Shown: positions 58,637 to 64,000 of the stretch, one piece after another | Position numbering within the stretch: position 1 is the first letter of the stretch | Layout: every line of letters starts with the position of its first letter | Source: Flavobacterium sp. CF108 | GTDB taxonomy: Bacteria > Bacteroidota > Bacteroidia > Flavobacteriales > Flavobacteriaceae | Reading direction: 5' to 3' | Assembly (NCBI RefSeq): GCF_900129795.1 | Contig: NZ_FQWW01000001.1 | Location: 930,001-994,000 of the forward strand | DNA length: 64,000 nucleotides | The notes under the pieces: model-generated | What the model was told of the DNA's origin: nothing | What the model saw: only the letters and a program-made list of their open reading frames with translations | Database searches by the model: none | Made by a program: the position numbers and the translations under genes

Positions 58637-61432
58637 ATGCAAATTGATCTTTCTACACTCGACCCAAAGCAAAATATTATAATAAAAGGCGCACAAGTAC
58701 ATAACTTAAAAAATGTAGATGTTGCCATTCCGAGAAACAAACTTGTAGTAATTACGGGACTTTCTGGATCAGGGAAATCAAGTTTAGCTTTTGATACTTT
58801 ATATGCCGAAGGACAGCGCCGTTATGTTGAGAGTTTATCATCATACGCACGTCAGTTTTTGGGACGTTTAGATAAACCGAAAGTAGAATACATAAAAGGT
58901 ATTGCGCCTGCAATTGCAATTGAGCAGAAAGTAAATACAACAAATGCTCGTTCGACTGTTGGAACTTCTACAGAAATCTACGATTATATTAAACTTTTAT
59001 TCGCCCGAATTGGAAGAACCTATTCTCCGGTTTCTGGACAGGAAGTCAAAAAAAATACGGTTACAGATGTTGTTTCTGATGTAAAAACACTCGAAATCGA
59101 CAGCCGTTGGCTTTTGCTTGCTCCAATTCATTTAGAAGAAGGCCGTTTGCTTGAAGACAAACTTAAAGTACTTTTACAGCAAGGTTTTGCCCGTATTTTA
59201 GTCGATAACGAAATGGTTCGTTTAGATGAATTTACACCAACAGAACTGCATAAACTGGATAATAAAGACATTTTATTAATTATTGACCGTATTGTGGTTA
59301 AAGAGGAAGAAGAGTTTTACAATCGTCTTTCTGATGCTGTACAAACTGCTTTTTTTGAAGGAAAAGGAATTTGCTATCTTCAGGAAGTGGGTTCAGAAAA
59401 AAGATTTTCTTATTCTAACAATTTCGAATTAGACGGAATTACATTTTTAGAACCAAACGTACATTTGTTCAGTTTTAATAATCCGTACGGAGCGTGTCCG
59501 GTTTGTGAAGGTTACGGAAATATTATCGGGATTGATACTGATTTGGTTGTGCCCAATACTTCATTATCCGTTTTTCAAAGTGCCATTTACCCGTGGCGCG
59601 GCGAAAGTATGAGCTGGTATAAAGATGAATTGGTAAAACATGCTTATAAATTCGATTTTCCAATTCACAAACCTTATTTTGAACTTTCAGAAGATCAAAA
59701 AGATCTAATCTGGAAAGGAAATCAATATTTCCAGGGTCTAAATGATTTCTTTAAAGAACTTGAAGAAAAAAATTATAAAATACAAAATCGTGTGATGCTT
59801 TCGCGTTACCGGGGAAAAACAAAATGCCACGCCTGCCGTGGAAAACGTTTACGCGAAGAAGCTTCATATGTAAAAATCAACGGGAAAACGGTTTCAGATT
59901 TAGTAGATCTTCCAATTAGACATTTGGTTACTTTCTTTAAAAATATTGAACTGAATGTTTACGAACAACAAATTGCCAAACGTTTGATGGTTGAAATCAA
60001 TAATCGTTTATCATTTTTAACAGAAGTTGGTTTAGATTACCTAACATTAAACCGAAATTCGGCTACACTTTCTGGAGGAGAATCGCAGCGTATTAATCTT
60101 GCTACTTCATTAGGAAGCAGTTTGGTTGGTTCGATGTATATTCTGGACGAACCAAGTATTGGTCTTCACCCAAAAGATTCAGAACGATTGATTAAGGTTT
60201 TACTTTCTCTTCGTGATTTAGGAAATACGGTTATCGTAGTAGAACACGACGAAGATATCATGAAAGCTGCCGATATGATTATTGATATTGGCCCAGAAGC
60301 TGGAACTTTTGGAGGAAATTTGGTTGCGCAGGGAACTTATGCAGAGATTTTAAAATCCGATTCTCTTACTTCAAAATACTTGAACGGCGATTTAGAAATT
60401 TCGGTTCCAAAGAAAAGACGAAAATTCAAAAATCATATTGATATTATTGGTGCCAGAGAAAATAACCTTAAAAACATTAATGTTACTTTTCCTTTGGACG
60501 TTTTAACGGTTGTAACAGGAGTTTCAGGAAGTGGAAAAAGTACACTGATTAAGAAAATTTTATTTCCTGCTATGCAGAAAAAACTGGAGAATGCTGCCGA
60601 GAAAGCAGGACAATTCAGTGAAATTTCAGGTTCTTTTTCTCAGATCAAACATATTGAATATGTAGATCAAAATCCAATTGGAAGAAGTTCAAGATCAAAT
60701 CCAGTAACGTATATTAAAGCGTATGATGATATTCGTGATTTGTATGCAAAAGAAAAATTATCAAAAATAAGAGGCTATCAGGCTAAACATTTTTCTTTTA
60801 ATGTTGATGGAGGCCGCTGCGAAACTTGTAAAGGAGAAGGTTCTATAAACGTTGAAATGGTCTTTATGGCCGATGTTTCGCTGCCTTGTGAAACCTGCGG
60901 CGGAAAAAGATTTAAAAAAGAGATTCTTGAAGTCGCTTTTGATAATCAAAACATCAACGATATTCTAACCATGACAATTGATGATGCAATTGCTTTCTTC
61001 GAAAAAAATAAGCAGTCTAAAATCACTCAAAAATTGCAGCCTCTGCAAGATGTTGGTTTAGGATATGTTCAATTAGGACAATCGTCTTCTACTCTTTCGG
61101 GTGGTGAGGCGCAGCGTATTAAGTTAGCTTCATTTTTAGTAAAAGGAGCAACAAAAGATAAAGCTCTGTTTGTTTTTGATGAGCCTACAACGGGACTGCA
61201 TTTTCATGACATTAAAAAATTACTAGCTTCTTTTGATGCCTTAATCGAAAAAGGACATTCGATAATTGTAATTGAACACAATTTAGATTTAATAAAATGC
61301 GCCGACTGGATTATTGATTTAGGTCCTGAAGGCGGTGAAAATGGAGGACATTTATTAGCCACAGGAACGCCGGAAGATGTTGTTAAAATAAAAGAATCGG
61401 TTACGGGAATTTATTTAAAAGATAAATTATAA
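58637..61432 (+). CDS. uvrA: excinuclease ABC subunit A
   Basis: The ATG at 58637 gives 931 residues; the frame upstream opens at a TTG. UvrA has two ABC modules: Walker [10 protein letters not shown] near 41-49 and GVSGSGKST near 635, signatures LSGGESQR and LSGGEAQR, and two Walker B DEP motifs. The zinc-finger segments are CPVCEGYG with CHACRGKR, and CETCKGEG with CETCGGKR. It finds bulky DNA lesions and loads UvrB in nucleotide excision repair. Length is typical. It is monocistronic, between a repeat block and a terminator. Confidence 0.97.
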   Translation: MQIDLSTLDPKQNIIIKGAQVHNLKNVDVAIPRNKLVVITGLSGSGKSSLAFDTLYAEGQRRYVESLSSYARQFLGRLDKPKVEYIKGIAPAIAIEQKVNTTNARSTVGTSTEIYDYIKLLFARIGRTYSPVSGQEVKKNTVTDVVSDVKTLEIDSRWLLLAPIHLEEGRLLEDKLKVLLQQGFARILVDNEMVRLDEFTPTELHKLDNKDILLIIDRIVVKEEEEFYNRLSDAVQTAFFEGKGICYLQEVGSEKRFSYSNNFELDGITFLEPNVHLFSFNNPYGACPVCEGYGNIIGIDTDLVVPNTSLSVFQSAIYPWRGESMSWYKDELVKHAYKFDFPIHKPYFELSEDQKDLIWKGNQYFQGLNDFFKELEEKNYKIQNRVMLSRYRGKTKCHACRGKRLREEASYVKINGKTVSDLVDLPIRHLVTFFKNIELNVYEQQIAKRLMVEINNRLSFLTEVGLDYLTLNRNSATLSGGESQRINLATSLGSSLVGSMYILDEPSIGLHPKDSERLIKVLLSLRDLGNTVIVVEHDEDIMKAADMIIDIGPEAGTFGGNLVAQGTYAEILKSDSLTSKYLNGDLEISVPKKRRKFKNHIDIIGARENNLKNINVTFPLDVLTVVTGVSGSGKSTLIKKILFPAMQKKLENAAEKAGQFSEISGSFSQIKHIEYVDQNPIGRSSRSNPVTYIKAYDDIRDLYAKEKLSKIRGYQAKHFSFNVDGGRCETCKGEGSINVEMVFMADVSLPCETCGGKRFKKEILEVAFDNQNINDILTMTIDDAIAFFEKNKQSKITQKLQPLQDVGLGYVQLGQSSSTLSGGEAQRIKLASFLVKGATKDKALFVFDEPTTGLHFHDIKKLLASFDALIEKGHSIIVIEHNLDLIKCADWIIDLGPEGGENGGHLLATGTPEDVVKIKESVTGIYLKDKL

Positions 61433-61453
61433 ACGGAACTATTATAAAAAAAG

Positions 61454-61496
61454 TTAGCCCTAAATTACAATCTTAATGAATGTGATTTAGGGCTAA
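61454..61496. terminator. hairpin terminator after uvrA
   Basis: TTAGCCCTAAAT and ATTTAGGGCTAA form a perfect 12-bp stem with a 19-nt loop between convergent genes. Confidence 0.8.
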
Positions 61497-61517
61497 ACTA
61501 TTTTAGACTGAAATATT

Positions 61518-61817
61518 TTATGCTACTAAGCATTTTTCTTCAAAAGGAAAGCCATCTTCGTCAATGGCAACTAATACCTTTTTTTGTTTGGAAGCCTCGA
61601 ATGTTAGATATAGCCAAGCAAATGACCATAATCCGAGGGTTAAACAAAAAATCATGAAATTTAAACTGTGGTTAACTACTTTTCCTCCTTTAGAAAGAAC
61701 CGCAAAAAGTAATTCATCATTTCTCTCTTCTAGTGTAAATCCATTATGAACTTTGTTCGATATCATATTGGAAAACACCTGTACACTTTGTTCCTGACTT
61801 AGCTTATTGCTTTTCAT
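61518..61817 (-). CDS. hypothetical small membrane protein
   Basis: The 99-residue protein has a soluble N-terminal half (KLSQEQSVQVFSNMISNKVH) and one or two closely spaced hydrophobic segments at about 50-70 (LNFMIFCLTLGLWSFAWLYL). A short acidic C-terminus (VAIDEDGFPFEEKCLVA) follows. I recognise no family. ATG start and residue usage look coding. It is convergent with uvrA. Confidence 0.6.
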   Translation of the reverse strand: MKSNKLSQEQSVQVFSNMISNKVHNGFTLEERNDELLFAVLSKGGKVVNHSLNFMIFCLTLGLWSFAWLYLTFEASKQKKVLVAIDEDGFPFEEKCLVA

Positions 61818-62142
61818 AATCGTTTGTTGGGTTTGTCTGCATGTGATACTTAAATTTAATAATTTTGGATAGCTATTTAATTTAAAAAAAACATTAAGAC
61901 ACCACTTTTACTGGCCTTATGTAAATATTTCTCATACTGTCAATGAAAGAGATGTAATAAAAATCTACATAAAATTAATCGTAATAAATTGAAAAACAAA
62001 ATAATTTGAGCGAATTTTTTAAGATTTCCTTCACATTTTCAAGATGTTATATAAAAAAGTGGCTTTTGTTTTGGATAATGAAAAAATTGCACCCTTAAAT
62101 AATGAACTTAGGAATTCAGCGATATAGGAATAATAAAAATTC
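61818..62142. other. AT-rich intergenic region
   Basis: No supported gene, RNA or repeat is seen. A 27-codon ATG frame at 62044-62127 is too short and featureless to call. Confidence 0.55.
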
Positions 62143-63612
62143 TTAAATTTTTATTCCGATCCTTTTTAGAATATTATCAATAACCTTATTAATATCCGGA
62201 GAGATATTAAATTTATAATTTAGGTAAACATATAAAATTGTTACCAAAATTGATTTTAAGGCAATGCTAATAAGCTGGTAAAATGGAAATTCCCAAAAAT
62301 AGAAAACAAGAAACAATACGAACGTCAGCAGCATTGAAGAAAGCGTTTCTTTTGTAAAGGGATATAAATGAAGTTTCTTGACAACAAAAAGCAGTTTAGC
62401 CAAACTGTATAATGTGATAGACAATAAAGTGGCAAAAGCTGATCCGAAAATTCCAAAAATTGGGATGAAGATCATATTTAAAACTACAGTCAACACTACC
62501 AGCATTAATCCTAAATACAATACCATTCGGTAATATTTAGTATTGAAAATGATAGCGTTATTGTTTCCTAAAATCAAATCGAAATATTTAGACAAACCAA
62601 TCATAAATACAACTGCGATACCTCCGCTGTATTCTTTTGGAACCAATTCATACAATTGATTAATATTTACAAATATGCAAAGCATCACAAAACCTCCAAC
62701 CATTTGTAAATTTATTGAGGTTTTTTTATAAAGTAAATTCAATTCGTCATGTTTGTTCTCGTGCATTAATTTTGCCGTAATTGGATATACAATTTGATGC
62801 ATCGCCCGACTCGGAACTGAAATTACCAAAGCAATATAGGTAGCAACAGAATAGAAGGCAATATTTTCAATCTGCATATATTGATTTAATATCATTTTAT
62901 CACCATCCAAAAGCAGGTTGGCAACACTTCCAGATAAAATAATATAAAAAGTATATACTAATATGTCTTTTGTATTTGTTGGTATTGTAAACTGAAAAGT
63001 TGGTTTCTGAATACTAAATGCATATAGCATGGTTATCAGGAATGCCAAAAAATACAAAATTGCTGTTGCGTACACAAAACCTTCTACGCTAAGCCAATTG
63101 TAGTAAACACCTATTAATAGAAATAATGAAAATAATCGTAAGCCTACTTCCTTAACAAAGTTTCCAAAAACAGAATGCATATTTACCCGCAGCCAAGCAT
63201 AAAAAATTTCAAAATATGCCATAGACAACCCTATAAATGGTATCAACCAGATGTAACTTTTTACAATCGCATTCTTTTTTGACAAAAAGAACAGGATCTC
63301 ATCGTAAAAAACAAGCCCAATCAATAAGAGTGGAATTATTAATAGCAGAGGGAACAAAACTGTAAAGGATAAAAAACGGGATTTTTCTTCTTCAGTTTGA
63401 TATTGTGAATAAAATTTAACCAGAGTGTTTTGCATTCCTATTGCAAATAAAGGCATAATCACATTAGCACAAGACGTCACATAATTAGTTAAACCATAAA
63501 AAGTTGCGCCTAAAAAAACAGGATATAAATAGAGTGTATTAATGGCTCCAATTCCAAAGCCAATGTAGGTTATTATAGTGTTTTTAAAAGACTGGTTTAA
63601 GACAATACCCAT
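62143..63612 (-). CDS. polysaccharide flippase (Wzx/MATE-like)
   Basis: The 489-residue integral membrane protein has about 14 predicted helices and the layout of oligosaccharide flippases of the MOP superfamily. The N-terminus is TIITYIGFGIGAINTLYLYP and a conserved loop reads LLLDGDKMILNQYMQIENIA. Such proteins flip lipid-linked sugar repeat units across the inner membrane for O-antigen, capsule or exopolysaccharide. The partial glycosyltransferase gene directly upstream suggests the start of a surface-polysaccharide cluster to the right of the window. Confidence 0.87.
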   Translation of the reverse strand: MGIVLNQSFKNTIITYIGFGIGAINTLYLYPVFLGATFYGLTNYVTSCANVIMPLFAIGMQNTLVKFYSQYQTEEEKSRFLSFTVLFPLLLIIPLLLIGLVFYDEILFFLSKKNAIVKSYIWLIPFIGLSMAYFEIFYAWLRVNMHSVFGNFVKEVGLRLFSLFLLIGVYYNWLSVEGFVYATAILYFLAFLITMLYAFSIQKPTFQFTIPTNTKDILVYTFYIILSGSVANLLLDGDKMILNQYMQIENIAFYSVATYIALVISVPSRAMHQIVYPITAKLMHENKHDELNLLYKKTSINLQMVGGFVMLCIFVNINQLYELVPKEYSGGIAVVFMIGLSKYFDLILGNNNAIIFNTKYYRMVLYLGLMLVVLTVVLNMIFIPIFGIFGSAFATLLSITLYSLAKLLFVVKKLHLYPFTKETLSSMLLTFVLFLVFYFWEFPFYQLISIALKSILVTILYVYLNYKFNISPDINKVIDNILKRIGIKI

Positions 63613-63690
63613 TTTTTGATTGCAGAGTTTAGATTGTAGAGTTTAGATTTTTGATTTTCTGCTCTCTTTTATTTTTTTGAAATTGTTATT

Positions 63691-64000
63691 TTAATTTATC
63701 AATTGTACTAATTGCTTAGTCAGGTTTTTTCGTGAATATTGCTGTAAACCAACACCGTTAGCTTGTAATTTTCCTTCTAAAAATTGATTATAAAAGTCCA
63801 AAATTACACTTTTTAGCTTCGCTTTTTCTGAATAATTAAAAAATACGCCTGTATTGGTTTCTTTTATAATATCGGCAAAATCAGAACCTTGTGGTCCAAT
63901 AGCAATAATTGGACGATTTGAGACCATATATTCAAACAATTTCCCTGGAATAATACTTTTAGTATCTTCAGAGTTTATTTCGATTAAAAGTAAAACCTGA
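63691..64000 (-). CDS. glycosyltransferase, C-terminal part (cut by window edge)
   Basis: An open frame enters from the right edge and ends at 63691, giving the last 103 residues. PGKLFEYMVSNRPIIAIGP followed by GSDFADIIKETNTGVFF is the nucleotide-sugar-binding region of GT-B glycosyltransferases (GT4-like). A TTG inside KLFEYM is not the start: the conserved PGK precedes it in frame. It is followed by the flippase gene 78 nt later on the same strand, consistent with a surface-polysaccharide cluster. The acceptor and sugar cannot be deduced. Confidence 0.82.
   Translation of the reverse strand, partial: QVLLLIEINSEDTKSIIPGKLFEYMVSNRPIIAIGPQGSDFADIIKETNTGVFFNYSEKAKLKSVILDFYNQFLEGKLQANGVGLQQYSRKNLTKQLVQLIN

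Noticed and set aside
62044..62127. 27-codon ATG frame upstream of the flippase stop
   Set aside because: It is too short, has no downstream or upstream signals, and no recognisable sequence.
1..64000. Horizontally acquired island, prophage or insertion sequence
   Set aside because: No integrase, transposase, phage structural gene, tRNA-linked attachment repeat or visible base-composition break was found.

Overview
The window looks like a chromosomal segment of a Flavobacterium-type member of the Bacteroidota. The DNA is AT-rich and starts have A-rich leaders rather than Shine-Dalgarno sites. Many genes are preceded by a TAnnTTTG -7 element. There is a SusC/SusD locus, a Bacteroidota-specific type VI secretion (T6SSiii) cluster, and many lipoproteins. 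Intergenic hairpin repeats are of a kind I associate with Flavobacterium genomes. No rRNA, tRNA, CRISPR array, transposase or phage gene was seen.

Layout. 1-6.7 kb: edge of a T6SSiii cluster. One arm runs leftward (NlpC/P60-like lipoprotein, TssG-like protein, TssN, LysM protein cut by the window edge). The other runs rightward (membrane-anchored PKD protein, ClpV/TssH). 6.7-12 kb: topoisomerase IV operon parE - cysteine-rich lipoprotein - parC. 12-19 kb: pncB, transglutaminase-like protein, FMN reductase, YihY membrane protein, a lipoprotein, a DUF2459 protein and ychF. 19-23 kb: a stand-alone TonB-dependent receptor and a secreted carboxypeptidase-regulatory-like protein. 23-27 kb: ferredoxin divergent from acyl-CoA reductase - serC - serA. 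27-33 kb: DUF937, DUF6146 and DUF6787 proteins, a LolD-like ABC ATPase interrupted by a two-helix membrane insertion, a TIGR02757 protein, a DEAD-box helicase and a secreted lactonase. 34-41 kb: BatA/VWA membrane protein, a dihydroorotase homologue without its metal ligands, an esterase, lipoproteins and a PhnP-like metallohydrolase. 40.5-46 kb: a conserved protein of unknown function, bcp, an endonuclease III without its Fe-S cluster, a TPR protein, and an ECF sigma factor followed by a 47-residue ORF. 46-58 kb: a beta-glucan (laminarin-type) utilisation locus: two GH16 enzymes, a surface glycan-binding lipoprotein, SusD, SusC and a membrane-spanning propeller/Y_Y_Y/HTH regulator. 58-64 kb: a three-copy 109-bp tandem repeat, uvrA, a small membrane protein, a polysaccharide flippase and a glycosyltransferase cut by the right edge.

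How the parts fit. The glucan locus reads as one unit: outer-surface capture and cleavage (GH16, SGBP, SusD), import (SusC), and induction by a single-polypeptide sensor-regulator. serC and serA supply serine from 3-phosphoglycerate. parE and parC encode the two halves of one enzyme. The T6SS genes supply envelope and baseplate parts and the sheath-recycling ATPase; sheath, tube and effectors must lie outside the window.

The most unusual signals are the transmembrane insertion inside the LolD-like ATPase, the NlpC/P60 lipoprotein without catalytic histidines in the T6SS cluster, the cluster-less endonuclease III, the ligand-less dihydroorotase, and a class of long, sometimes nested, intergenic inverted repeats that share architecture but not sequence.
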